Origin: Cohaesibacter marisflavi | Lineage (GTDB): Bacteria > Pseudomonadota > Alphaproteobacteria > Rhizobiales > Cohaesibacteraceae | Assembly (NCBI RefSeq): GCF_900115225.1 | Contig: NZ_FOVR01000009.1 | Span: 147,259 to 211,258 of the forward strand | DNA length: 64,000 nt | Direction of reading: 5' to 3' | Program-made: the position numbers and the translations under genes | Shown: positions 21,456 to 30,241 of the stretch, piece by piece | How positions within the stretch are numbered: position 1 is the stretch's first letter | Layout of the letters: every line of letters begins with the position of its first letter | Notes under the pieces: generated by a model | Database searches by the model: none | What the model saw: only the letters and a program-made list of their open reading frames with translations | Told to the model about the DNA's origin: nothing

Positions 21456-23135
21456 ATGGCAACCTCGTCTGCCCCATCCAGAGCCCACACGCCCATCGCT
21501 TCCCATACGACGCCCATTGCCGATATCATTCTGCATAACGGCCCCATCTGGCGTGGTTTTGAAGAAGGCACAACGCAAGCGCTGGCTCTTTGGCAAGGGC
21601 GGGTTCTGGCAACGGGCACACTGGATGAACTCTCCCCTTACAAGGGGGACCACACCCGCATAATCGATCTTGAGGGCAGGCTGGCCACACCGGGCTTTAC
21701 CGATGCCCATCTGCATCCCACCTATTTGGGCGTGGTCATGGATTGGGTCGATATCACGCCGCAAAAGGCCCCAACCCTTGAAGCGTTGCTTTCTGCCGTC
21801 AAGGCGCGGGTAGAGCAGAGTGCGCCGGGCGACTGGGTCTTTGCCAGCGGCTATGACCAGACCAAGCTCGACGTCAAACGACACCCGACGCTTGCAGAAC
21901 TGGACGCCATCGCGCCGAATAATCCGGTAATGCTGATCCGTACCTGCACACATGTGCAGATTGCCAACAGTCTGGCCATGAAGGCAGGCGGAATTGATGA
22001 CAGCACACCTGACCCGGATGGCGGACAGATTGGCAAGGAAAATGGCAAACTGACCGGCTTTCTGGCCGAGAATGCCTCGGCACCGGTCTTTGATGCCGTG
22101 CCGCCACTCAGCAGAGACGCTGCCATTGATGCCATAGAACGAGCCGGGAATTACTGTCTCTCGGTCGGCATCACATCCGTGATGGATGCTGCCATCGGCA
22201 TGAAGGCAGGCTTTGAGGAAATCGCTGCCTATAACGAGGCCAAGCGGACAGGTCGCCTGCCGGTGCGCACATGGATGGCGCTCAGAGCCACCCCCGCGCA
22301 TGATAATATCGTGCCCCAATGCGAGGCCGTCGGCCTTGTCTCCGGCGTTGGCGACGACATGCTGATGGTCGGCTCTGTGAAGCTGTTTCTGGATGGCTCG
22401 ATCGGCGGCGCAACAGCCTGGATGACCGAAGGATATCTAGCCGACAAGGACAATCACGGCCTGCAGATGATCCCCACCCAAGAGCTGGAAGCCATGGTGC
22501 TGGAGTATCATGAGAAGGGCTACCAGATTTGCGCCCACGCCATTGGCGATGGCGCCATCGAACAGCTCATCACCGCCTATGAAAAGGCACTCACCGCCTA
22601 CCCCGATCCGGACCGGCGCCACCGCGTGGAGCATAGCGGCTTTCTGGCCCCTGACCACAATGAGCGCATGCAGAAGGCAGGCATCATCCCCTCGCCGCAA
22701 CAGGTGTTTCTCTATGATTTCGGCGATGCCTACATCACCATGATCGGCAAGGAACGGGTCTATAGTTCCTATCCGCAGAAAACATGGACAGACATGGGCC
22801 TGAAACCACCTGCCGGCAGTGATAGCCCCGTCTGTGACCCTGCCCCGTGGACCAACCTTTATGCCATGCTAACCCGCAAGACGGGCGCAGGCACCCAGTT
22901 AGACCCGTCCGAATGCCTCTCGATTGAAGAAGCCCTGCAATCCTACACCGAATATGGGGCCTATTCGCAAAAGCAGGAACATGTGCGTGGCAAGCTGATG
23001 CCGGGTTATTTGGCCGACGTCGCCGTCTTCTCGCGCAATCTCCTGGAGGCAACGCCGGAAGAGATTCTCAATGACACGCTCTGCGACCTCACTATTCTAA
23101 ATGGCAAGGTCTTCTATGAGCGCAAAGAGGGCTGA
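21456..23135 (+). CDS. YtcJ-like metal-dependent amidohydrolase
   Basis: Amidohydrolase-superfamily protein of 559 residues in the amidohydrolase-3/YtcJ group. The metal HxH motif is in TPGFTDAHLHPTYLG, a further His is in CAHAIGDGAIEQ, and GSDSPVCDPAPW lies near the C-terminus. The ATG at 21456, preceded by AAAGAGAG, gives the usual length; an earlier GTG at 21351 adds residues unlike the family. No signal peptide is seen, so it is probably cytoplasmic. Family members hydrolyse varied amides and carbamates; the substrate here is unknown. It is convergent with the TRAP/UspA operon. Confidence 0.88.
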   Translation: MATSSAPSRAHTPIASHTTPIADIILHNGPIWRGFEEGTTQALALWQGRVLATGTLDELSPYKGDHTRIIDLEGRLATPGFTDAHLHPTYLGVVMDWVDITPQKAPTLEALLSAVKARVEQSAPGDWVFASGYDQTKLDVKRHPTLAELDAIAPNNPVMLIRTCTHVQIANSLAMKAGGIDDSTPDPDGGQIGKENGKLTGFLAENASAPVFDAVPPLSRDAAIDAIERAGNYCLSVGITSVMDAAIGMKAGFEEIAAYNEAKRTGRLPVRTWMALRATPAHDNIVPQCEAVGLVSGVGDDMLMVGSVKLFLDGSIGGATAWMTEGYLADKDNHGLQMIPTQELEAMVLEYHEKGYQICAHAIGDGAIEQLITAYEKALTAYPDPDRRHRVEHSGFLAPDHNERMQKAGIIPSPQQVFLYDFGDAYITMIGKERVYSSYPQKTWTDMGLKPPAGSDSPVCDPAPWTNLYAMLTRKTGAGTQLDPSECLSIEEALQSYTEYGAYSQKQEHVRGKLMPGYLADVAVFSRNLLEATPEEILNDTLCDLTILNGKVFYERKEG

Positions 23136-23148
23136 TTGCAGCCCTCTT
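23125..23148. terminator. Bidirectional hairpin between convergent genes
   Basis: A perfect 10-bp stem (aagagggctg / cagccctctt) with a 4-base loop overlaps the stop codon of the amidohydrolase. It can serve both the rightward amidohydrolase and the leftward UspA transcript. T tracts are weak on both sides. Confidence 0.65.
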
Positions 23149-23201
23149 GTCACTCTTTCCCGCGACTCATCAAATCCTCTGCAAGTGAAGGAGCCCTGCT
23201 C

Positions 23202-23627
23202 CTAGCGCACGATCAACAGACTACAAGGCGCAAGATGGGCGAGTTGGGCCGTCACTGGCCCGGCAATACCCGTCATCGCGTCCGGCTGGCTGGCATTGAC
23301 GATGAGATAGGATGGGGCCAACGTCTCGGCGAGCAGCAGGATCTGCTGATGAACGCCGCCCTTCAGGACATGCCGATAGACCAGCTCATCGGAGAGGCCA
23401 GCCTCCTTTACGAGCGCCACAAGCTCCATCTTGACGTGAGCGATGCTGTCCTTGACCACCTCTTCCACCAGAAAGGGCTTCACATAGTCATAAAAGCCAT
23501 AGGCCAGCACATAGCAGACATGGATTTCGCCATTGACGCATTGCGCAAGCTTAGCTGCCTCCTTGAGGGCCTTGACCGCATTGGCCTGATGTTCAATGTC
23601 AATCGCAACGAGAATCTTGGGGTCCAT
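23202..23627 (-). CDS. Universal stress protein (UspA family) linked to a TRAP transporter
   Basis: A 141-residue single UspA domain starting MDPKILVAIDIEHQANA and ending HLAPCSLLIVR. GGAGAG five bases upstream fixes the ATG at 23627. The usual ATP-binding UspA glycine motif (G2xG9xG-S/T) is altered here: the segment reads NASQPDAMTGIAGPVTAQLA. It is the last gene of the leftward dctPQM operon, 46 bases after dctM. A UspA of this kind (TeaD) is known to bind ATP and modulate the TRAP transporter TeaABC of Halomonas; an analogous role is inferred. Confidence 0.9.
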   Translation of the reverse strand: MDPKILVAIDIEHQANAVKALKEAAKLAQCVNGEIHVCYVLAYGFYDYVKPFLVEEVVKDSIAHVKMELVALVKEAGLSDELVYRHVLKGGVHQQILLLAETLAPSYLIVNASQPDAMTGIAGPVTAQLAHLAPCSLLIVR

Positions 23628-23673
23628 GGGTCTCTCCGCAGGGTTCATCGCCACCTATCCAGAGGCCGATTGT

Positions 23674-24969
23674 CTATTTCAATACACTCGGCAACCAGAG
23701 CGCCAGATCCGGGAAGATCACCAGCAGCACCACAAACAGGCACATGACGAGGAAGCTCGGAACCGCTGCCCGCGCAATGACCCCGATATCGTGCCCCGTC
23801 ATCCCTTGCAGCACAAACAGGTTGAACCCGATTGGCGGCGTTATCTGTGCCATCTCGACCACGATCATCAGATAGACTCCGAACCAGAGCATATCAAATC
23901 CGGCAGCCCGGACCATCGGCTCGATGACGGCCATTGTCAGAACAATGGACGAAATGCCGTCCAGAAAACAACCCAGCAAGATGTAGAAGACCGTCAGCGT
24001 CATGATCAGAGCCAGCGGCGATGGATCCCACGTGGAAATCACCTCGGCCAGCGCCTTGGGAATCCCGGTAAAGCCCATAGCCAGCGACAGGAAGCCCGAC
24101 CCCATCAGAATGAACATGACCATCGTGGTGGTGCGCACCGCACCCAAGACGGACTCAACGAAAGTGTCCCGCGTCAATGTCTTCTGCAGGAAGGCGAGCA
24201 CAAAAGACCCGAGCACCCCGAGCGCAGCCGCTTCGGTTGCCGTTGCGACGCCGCCATAAATAGAGCCGATCACTGCAACAATGAGCGCCACAACGGGCAG
24301 CAGCCCCAAAAAGGCTGAAAGCTTTTCGCTCCAGTTGGTCGATGGATCCATCTGCATCTTCTCGCCATGGCGTAGCCCCCAGAGGGCGATATAGCCCATG
24401 AAAAGCAGCGCCAGACACACACCGGGGATCATCGCCGCCATGAAGAGCTTGGCGATGCTCTCATTGACGGTCACCCCATAGATAATCATCGAAATGCTGG
24501 GTGGAATGAGCAGCCCGAGCGTGCCTGCCCCCGCGAGCGACCCGACGATCTGCCTTTCCGGATAGCCACGTTTGCGCAACTCCGGAATGGCCATTTTACC
24601 AACTGTGGCCACCGTGGCTGCAGAAGAGCCGGAGATAGCAGCAAAAATGGCAGAAGCCCCCACATTTACATGCAGCAATCCGCCGGGCATGCGCCGCATA
24701 AAGGGAGCGATGCCACGAAACAGGGTCTCGGACAGGTTTGTTCGATAGAGAATTTCACCCATCCAGATGAAAAGAGGCAAAGCCGTCAGGGTCCAGGAAG
24801 ATTGGCTGCCCCAGACGGTCAACGCCAGCGCGTCCCCGATGGGTGCAGAGGTAAACAGATACATGCCCAACATCGCCGTGAGCAACAGCGATGCCCCCAC
24901 CCAGACACTGGTGCCAAGCAGGAAAAACAGGGCGAACAGGAAAATCGAAATGGAAAGCGCTTCATTCAT
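23674..24969 (-). CDS. dctM: TRAP transporter large permease (DctM)
   Basis: Large membrane subunit of a tripartite ATP-independent periplasmic transporter, 431 residues and about 12 hydrophobic segments. Characteristic stretches are GSSAATVATVGKMAIPEL, GLLIPPSISMIIYGV and ITPPIGFNLFVLQGMTG. It drives sodium- or proton-coupled uptake of an organic acid or similar solute delivered by the DctP protein. It overlaps dctQ by 4 bases. Confidence 0.95.
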   Translation of the reverse strand: MNEALSISIFLFALFFLLGTSVWVGASLLLTAMLGMYLFTSAPIGDALALTVWGSQSSWTLTALPLFIWMGEILYRTNLSETLFRGIAPFMRRMPGGLLHVNVGASAIFAAISGSSAATVATVGKMAIPELRKRGYPERQIVGSLAGAGTLGLLIPPSISMIIYGVTVNESIAKLFMAAMIPGVCLALLFMGYIALWGLRHGEKMQMDPSTNWSEKLSAFLGLLPVVALIVAVIGSIYGGVATATEAAALGVLGSFVLAFLQKTLTRDTFVESVLGAVRTTTMVMFILMGSGFLSLAMGFTGIPKALAEVISTWDPSPLALIMTLTVFYILLGCFLDGISSIVLTMAVIEPMVRAAGFDMLWFGVYLMIVVEMAQITPPIGFNLFVLQGMTGHDIGVIARAAVPSFLVMCLFVVLLVIFPDLALWLPSVLK

Positions 24970-25493
24970 ACTTCTTGCGGCCCCCCGGCCTCGCCCTGTT
25001 CAGGATCTATCGACTTGTAATCGAACAGAACGATCAGCAAGACATGAATGGTCGACAGCGCGAACAATATGGAGCCCAGCGCCACTGGCGTCTGCGGTAT
25101 CCACAAAAGGATCGCATCGGCGCCTTCGCTGCGCTCACCATAGTCATAGGAATCAATCACCAGTCGCATCATGTAGAAGGCCAGAAAGCTGGCAACACCG
25201 GAGATAACCAGATGCGCCCAGATTTCCAAAGCCCGCCTCTTGGCCCCTTCCAGCCTCTGGGAGAGGATCGATACACGAATATGCCCCTGTGAGCGGAAGG
25301 TATAGGCCAGAGCCATGAAGCTGCTGGTTGCCATGGCATAGCCAGCCACATCAGATGCCCCACCGGCGAACCATCCAACAAGACGCGCCAGGATGCTATA
25401 AAGCACCAACAGACACAGCAGCACCAAGAGCGCCCCCGCAAGCCAGGCTCCCAAAAGATAGATGCGGTCCATAAACCGACTGATAGTAGTCAT
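24966..25493 (-). CDS. dctQ: TRAP transporter small permease (DctQ)
   Basis: Small membrane subunit, 175 residues with four hydrophobic segments, beginning MTTISRFMDRIYLLGAWLAG. The DctQ-type stretch ALAYTFRSQGHIRVSILSQRL is present. The gene overlaps dctM by ATGA and is separated from dctP by a 93-base spacer with a hairpin. Confidence 0.93.
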   Translation of the reverse strand: MTTISRFMDRIYLLGAWLAGALLVLLCLLVLYSILARLVGWFAGGASDVAGYAMATSSFMALAYTFRSQGHIRVSILSQRLEGAKRRALEIWAHLVISGVASFLAFYMMRLVIDSYDYGERSEGADAILLWIPQTPVALGSILFALSTIHVLLIVLFDYKSIDPEQGEAGGPQEV

Positions 25494-25552
25494 GCATTCG
25501 TCCCGAGGCTTGCGCCTCTCAATAAGACCGGATTACCTGCGAACAGATATGC

Positions 25553-25579
25553 ATCGGGGAGGCACGAGGCCTCCCCGAT
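25553..25579 (-). terminator. Hairpin between dctP and dctQ
   Basis: A perfect 11-bp stem (atcggggaggc / gcctccccgat) with a 5-base loop lies 8 bases after the dctP stop. No T tract follows on the minus strand, so it is more likely an mRNA-stabilising or attenuating hairpin than a full terminator. Confidence 0.75.
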
Positions 25580-25586
25580 ATTTCGG

Positions 25587-26558
25587 TTACATTTCTTCGT
25601 AGGCTTTCAAAGCGGCAGCGCCTTCTTCTCCGGCGCGCTCAAGCCATTCAGCTTTCAGCTTTGCACCGGCATCTTCAAAGGCTTTCTTCATTTCAGGCGA
25701 AGCAGGAGCAACGGTCATGCCCTTTTCCTTGAACTGCTCAACATACCAGCTGTCCAGCTCTTCCGATTTTGCCCAGCACTTGGCTTCTGCATTGGCAGCT
25801 GCGTCTTTGACAACTGCTTTGACGCCATCATCCAACCGATCCCATGCACGGGTGTTGACGATGACCATGTTGCGCGGCAACCAGGCTTTCACATCATAAT
25901 AGTAACTCACATGCTCCCAAAGCTTACGGTCATAGCCAGTCGCGCCAGAAGAAATCATGGCTTCTGCCACACCTGTTGCGAAAGCCTGAGACAGTTCGGC
26001 AGCTTCGATCTTGGTCGGCGCCATACCCAGATATTCGGCGATCTTGGATGTTGTCGGATTGTAAGCACGGAATTTCAGGCCTTCAACATCAGCAGGCACC
26101 TTGGCTTCCTTGATGGAATAGAAGCCCTGCGGCGGCCATGGGCAGGAATAAAGCAGCGTGACGCGTGACTTGGCCAGAGTTTCTTCTAGAGTTGGTTTGG
26201 TTGCCTTGTAAAGCTTCATGGCATCATCAAAAGAAGTTGCCAGAAACGGAATGGAATCCATTTCATAGATCGGGCTTTCATTGCCAAGCGCAGAAATCAG
26301 GCGCTCACCAATCGGCACCAAACCTTTACGCACGGCACCGAAAATTTCAGCCCCGCCAAACAAAGACCCTGACGGGTGGGTGGTGATTTCAAGCGCGCCA
26401 TCACTCTTCTCGGCCACTTCCTTGGCAAATTCAGCAGCCATTTCGGAATGGAAGTTTGTGGCCGAATAAGCCAGAGCCATATCCCACTTTTCAGCATGGG
26501 AGAGCGATGTCGAGGCCGCAAGCGCTGCGACCGAGGCAAGGAGAAATTTGAGTTTCAT
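25587..26558 (-). CDS. dctP: TRAP transporter substrate-binding protein (DctP)
   Basis: Periplasmic solute receptor of the TRAP system, 323 residues starting MKLKFLLASVAALAASTSLS with a signal peptide cut after SHA. GAGGAAT upstream supports the ATG at 26558. SLFGGAEIFGAVRKGLVPIG and GLKFRAYNPTTSKIAEYLGM are DctP features; the Arg in KFRAYN corresponds to the conserved carboxylate-binding position. The solute is probably a carboxylate but cannot be named. Confidence 0.93.
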   Translation of the reverse strand: MKLKFLLASVAALAASTSLSHAEKWDMALAYSATNFHSEMAAEFAKEVAEKSDGALEITTHPSGSLFGGAEIFGAVRKGLVPIGERLISALGNESPIYEMDSIPFLATSFDDAMKLYKATKPTLEETLAKSRVTLLYSCPWPPQGFYSIKEAKVPADVEGLKFRAYNPTTSKIAEYLGMAPTKIEAAELSQAFATGVAEAMISSGATGYDRKLWEHVSYYYDVKAWLPRNMVIVNTRAWDRLDDGVKAVVKDAAANAEAKCWAKSEELDSWYVEQFKEKGMTVAPASPEMKKAFEDAGAKLKAEWLERAGEEGAAALKAYEEM

Positions 26559-27056
26559 TTGGTATTCCTCTGGATGGTGGTGCTTTTTAAAAATGAAAGA
26601 TTGAACCGTAAGAAAAGGACGGCTCGGCAATCCTGTTATTTTTCCGACCTGTTATCCGATCGGTGAAAAATTTGCGATATCAGGGGCTTTCCCTGATTGG
26701 CGCAGGTGTCTGCTGGCTTAAAGTGTTAGAAAATGTGGAAAGCGTCAAGATCTATGAGGCTTATCCTGTTGGGCAGAAGCGCCAGCGCGATCAGCACGCC
26801 CCTTGTTCATGCTCCGCAATCCAGACCATCCTTGACCATACTGCATACTCCACTTGACGCTTACCGGACTGGCGGCCCGCCCTTGATCTCATTCAAAATT
26901 GCAAAGATAAAAGGACAAGGCAAAGACCGAATGAAGCCCCTGCCAACCCTTTGCCTGCGAATAAAATGCCGTCCGGCTTTCTTTTGCCGGTCTCCACGTG
27001 CAAAAACCATGCCCCATTGACAAATTTGGAAATATCGCTGCTATTTCGCACAAGCA
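26559..27056. other. Divergent intergenic region with a 7-bp inverted repeat
   Basis: About 500 bases between dctP and the racemase gene, expected to hold both promoters. A perfect inverted repeat (atcaggg 26679-26685, ccctgat 26691-26697, 5-base gap) lies about 120 bases upstream of dctP and could be a regulator site or a small hairpin. No small gene is supportable here. Confidence 0.5.
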
Positions 27057-27119
27057 ATGCGATTTCCAGTTATAAAATCAACAGCTTTGACCGGAATGGG
27101 CATTCGTCACCAACAAGGA

Positions 27120-27836
27120 ATGGCAAATATTTTGGCACCAACTGTTCAAAATGATCCTTTTCTAGGCATCCTGATGCTGGATACACGTTTCAAGCGCCCA
27201 ATCGGAGACGCGGGCAACGCCGCCAGTTATGCCATACCGGCCCGTATCGAAGTGATCGCCGGAGCGGGCAGTCCTGACATTGTCAGGAATGGGCGCCCTC
27301 TGCCGGGTCTGGTAGAAGCGTTCAAGGAGAAGGCGCGTAAGCTGGAACGGGAAGGCGCCTGCGCTTTGACCTCGACCTGCGGTTTTCTCGCGACCATTCA
27401 GAAGGAAATGGAAGAGACAGTCTCGATCCCCGTGATGCTGTCTGCGCTTTGCCTCTACACGGATATACGCTCCAAACATCCCGAGGGGCCGATCGGCATT
27501 CTCACGGCGTCCGCGAGAAGTCTGGGCGCAGACGTGCTCAAGGCCGCAAATATCAGGCCCGAGGATGTGATCATCCGCGGCATGGAAGATTGCCCCGCTT
27601 TTGCCACCGCCATTCTGGGCGCCAAGCAAGAGCAGTCATTGAAACTGGATCGGACAGCCATAGAGGCCGACATCATCTGCAAGGCGCAAGATATGCTCGC
27701 TCACCATCCAGATCTTGCGGCCTTTCTGCTCGAATGCGGCAATTTGCCTCCCTATCAGCAGACCATAGGCAAGGCCACCGGCAAGCCGGTCTATTCCATT
27801 CTGGATGGGGTCAATGCCCTAATCAAAGGGCAATAA
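27120..27836 (+). CDS. Asp/Glu/hydantoin racemase family protein
   Basis: A cytoplasmic cofactor-independent racemase-fold protein of 238 residues. The two catalytic cysteines expected for the family are visible as Cys87 (TSTCGFLA) and Cys206 (LECGNLPPY). The opening GILMLDTRFKRPIGDAGN matches the hydantoin/aspartate racemase group. Possible starts are 27120, 27096 and 27057; none has a good ribosome site, and the first was chosen because the fold starts soon after. It is convergent with the GntR gene and lies near genes for D-amino acid breakdown, which fits inversion of an amino acid or related compound. Substrate not known. Confidence 0.82.
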   Translation: MANILAPTVQNDPFLGILMLDTRFKRPIGDAGNAASYAIPARIEVIAGAGSPDIVRNGRPLPGLVEAFKEKARKLEREGACALTSTCGFLATIQKEMEETVSIPVMLSALCLYTDIRSKHPEGPIGILTASARSLGADVLKAANIRPEDVIIRGMEDCPAFATAILGAKQEQSLKLDRTAIEADIICKAQDMLAHHPDLAAFLLECGNLPPYQQTIGKATGKPVYSILDGVNALIKGQ

Positions 27837-27872
27837 CACGCCTCTCTTCGACTAAACCGACCGCCCAATCTT

Positions 27873-28550
27873 CTATAGATTCATGATATCGGCGGGCACT
27901 TCTTCAAGCGCGGCAAGATACTGATCATAGGTGTTGCCAAGCGTGTAGATATGTTTGCGCATCAGCTCGGCAGCCTTCTCCTCGTCACCTTCATCCATCG
28001 CGGCTAGAATATCGTCATGCTCTTGCATGGACTGCTCAAGGCGTCCGCTCACATCGAGCTGCTTGCGCCGGAAGGGTCTGAGGCGCCGGTGCATGCGCAA
28101 GGTTTCTTCTTCCAGCACCGCATTGCCCGAGGCCTGATAGATCATGCCATGAAGCCTGTTGTTTGCTTCATAATAGTCATCATTCTTGCCTTCCTTCAGC
28201 GCCCGCGCGCAATCGCTCGCGGCACGCTTGAGATAAAGCTGCTGAGCTGAAGTGAGACGGCGGGTTGCCAGCTTGACACACCAGGCTTCCAACTCAGCCA
28301 TGAATTCGAACATCTCCACAAGGCGGGTCATTGAAGGCCTGCGAACGAAGGCACCACGGTTGGGTATAAGTTCCACAAGACCGATGCCATCCAGAATCTG
28401 AAAGGCCTCTCTCAGCGGTGTGCGCGACACATTGAACTGCTCGGAAAGCGCAGCTTCATTGAGTTTTTCGCCATCTTTGTAGGCACCGGTGGCTATTTTC
28501 TGCTCAATTTCCGAGCAAATCAGGGCTGATGCTTTGTATTTATTAGTCAT
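27873..28550 (-). CDS. GntR-family transcriptional regulator (FCD domain)
   Basis: A 225-residue DNA-binding regulator with an N-terminal winged helix (LNEAALSEQFNVSRTPLREAF, about residues 30-50). The all-helical C-terminal FCD ligand domain has EFMAELEAWCVKLATRR and a metal-site-like EANNRLHGMIYQASGN. The ATG at 28550 was chosen; the longer frame to 28676 adds hydrophobic residues not expected in a regulator. It is transcribed away from the peptide transporter operon, so it most likely controls that operon, in response to a carboxylate-bearing substrate as is common for FCD regulators. Confidence 0.9.
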   Translation of the reverse strand: MTNKYKASALICSEIEQKIATGAYKDGEKLNEAALSEQFNVSRTPLREAFQILDGIGLVELIPNRGAFVRRPSMTRLVEMFEFMAELEAWCVKLATRRLTSAQQLYLKRAASDCARALKEGKNDDYYEANNRLHGMIYQASGNAVLEEETLRMHRRLRPFRRKQLDVSGRLEQSMQEHDDILAAMDEGDEEKAAELMRKHIYTLGNTYDQYLAALEEVPADIMNL

Positions 28551-28564
28551 GGTACCATTATCGC

Positions 28565-28593
28565 TTGACAGTATACATTTCACACAGATTATA
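28565..28593 (+). promoter_or_regulatory. Predicted sigma-70 promoter of the peptide transporter operon
   Basis: TTGACA (28565-28570) and ATTATA (28588-28593) are separated by 17 bases. Two related AT-rich motifs, gtatac and tatatac, lie at its two ends and could form the GntR operator. Confidence 0.65.
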
Positions 28594-28662
28594 TACAATC
28601 TTATAAAAATCAATACAAATAACCTTCCAAGCACAAACCCGAGCTTCAACAGGGGAACGAAT

Positions 28663-30174
28663 ATGAAGATATCCAAACTGGTATTGAGTACTGCGGTCTA
28701 CTTGGCGCTTTCGGCGACGTCCTACGCTGATAAAGCGAGCGACACCGTCAATATGGCATTTCTGAAAGAACTCGAATCTGCCGACGTCTTTTTCAACACG
28801 GCACGCGAAGGTCTTCTTCTGAACAATTCGGTATGGGATGGTCTGCTTTATCGCGATCCAGACTCCGGTGAATATAAGGGCAACCTCGCAGAATCCTGGG
28901 AATGGATTAACGACACCACAATCGAATTCAAGCTGCGTAAGGGCATCAAATTCCACAATGGCGAGCCATTCAACGCAGATGACGTAGTCTACACTGTCAA
29001 CTTCGTGTCTGACAAAGCCAATGGCGTGAAAAGCCAGACCAATGTGAGCTGGATGGATCACGCAGAAAAGGTAGATGACTTCACGGTCCGTATCATTGCC
29101 GACGCTCCATTCCCGGCCGCTGAAGAGTTCCTCGCAGGCCCCGTTGCGATGTATCCCAACGAATACTACGCCAAAGTCGGCCCCAAAGGCATGGCTGCCC
29201 ATCCAGTCGGCACCGGTCCTTTCAAGGTCACGGAGCTGGAACCCGGCAAGCATTTTGTACTTGAGAAAAACGAAGACTATTTCAACGGCCCCAAAGGCAT
29301 GGCCAAGGTGTCAAAAGTTGACATCCGCACCATTCCGGACATGAACACCCAAATCGCCGAATTCTTCAACGGCACATTGGACTTCCTCTGGAACATCCCT
29401 GCCGACCAGGCTGAAAAGCTCGCCGCTATGGGCAAGTTCGATGTGGTCAATGCTCCGGCAATCCGCGTTGGCTATATCACAATGGATGCTGCAGGCCGCT
29501 TTGATCCGGACGGCCCGATGACCAAGAAAAAGGTTCGTCAGGCCATCTATCACGCCATTGACCGCAAGGCGATCGTCGAAGCTCTCGTGAAAGGCTCTTC
29601 CACCGTCATCGACAGCGCCTGTTCTCCAGTTCAGTTTGCCTGTGCTCAGGACCTGCCGACCTACGACTATGACCCGGCAAAAGCCAAGGCCCTTCTGGCC
29701 GAAGCTGGCTATCCGGATGGCTTCACCACCGATTTCTATGCATACCGCAACCGTCCGTATGCCGAAGCCATGATGGGCTTCCTTAACGAAGTCGGCATCA
29801 AGACCAACTTCAGCTACCTGAAATATGCTGCCCTGCGTGAGAAGCGCGCCAAGGGTGAAGTGCCGATTTCCTTCCAGACATGGGGCTCTTACTCCATCGC
29901 AGATGCGTCCGCCATTACCTCCGAATTCTTCACCGGCGGCGACTGGGATGATGCCCGCGATCCGGAAATCAAGGAATGGCTGACGGAAGCTGACAAGACC
30001 ACAGACAAGGAAGCACGTAAGGCCCTTTACAAAAAGGCCCTGACCAAGATTGTCGAGGAAGCCTACTGGGTTCCGATGTTCACCTACAATGTGAACTACG
30101 CCATGAGCAAAGAACTCGATTACAAGGCAACCCCGGACGAGCTGGTGCGTTTCTTCACCTTCGGCTGGAAATAA
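28663..30174 (+). CDS. Peptide/oligopeptide ABC transporter substrate-binding protein (family 5)
   Basis: Periplasmic DppA/OppA-type binding protein, 503 residues with a signal peptide (MKISKLVLSTAVYLALSATS, cut after YA). AGGGGA about 8 bases upstream sets the ATG at 28663. NLAESWEWINDTTIEFKLRK, GIKFHNGEPFNADDVVYTV and HPVGTGPFKVTELEPG are family-5 signatures. It supplies the ABC permeases that follow. The ligand may be a short or gamma-glutamyl peptide, judging from the hydrolases in the operon. Confidence 0.93.
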   Translation: MKISKLVLSTAVYLALSATSYADKASDTVNMAFLKELESADVFFNTAREGLLLNNSVWDGLLYRDPDSGEYKGNLAESWEWINDTTIEFKLRKGIKFHNGEPFNADDVVYTVNFVSDKANGVKSQTNVSWMDHAEKVDDFTVRIIADAPFPAAEEFLAGPVAMYPNEYYAKVGPKGMAAHPVGTGPFKVTELEPGKHFVLEKNEDYFNGPKGMAKVSKVDIRTIPDMNTQIAEFFNGTLDFLWNIPADQAEKLAAMGKFDVVNAPAIRVGYITMDAAGRFDPDGPMTKKKVRQAIYHAIDRKAIVEALVKGSSTVIDSACSPVQFACAQDLPTYDYDPAKAKALLAEAGYPDGFTTDFYAYRNRPYAEAMMGFLNEVGIKTNFSYLKYAALREKRAKGEVPISFQTWGSYSIADASAITSEFFTGGDWDDARDPEIKEWLTEADKTTDKEARKALYKKALTKIVEEAYWVPMFTYNVNYAMSKELDYKATPDELVRFFTFGWK

Positions 30175-30183
30175 CGAGCAATC

Positions 30184-30206
30184 GGGGCCGGATACCATCC
30201 GGCCCC
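30184..30206 (+). terminator. Hairpin between binding-protein and permease genes
   Basis: A perfect 8-bp stem (ggggccgg / ccggcccc) with a 7-base loop begins 10 bases after the binding-protein stop, with no T run. It probably stabilises the upstream mRNA or limits readthrough. Confidence 0.75.
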
Positions 30207-30241
30207 CACCCCTCCCCCAATAATGAGAATTCGAGGTCGGA

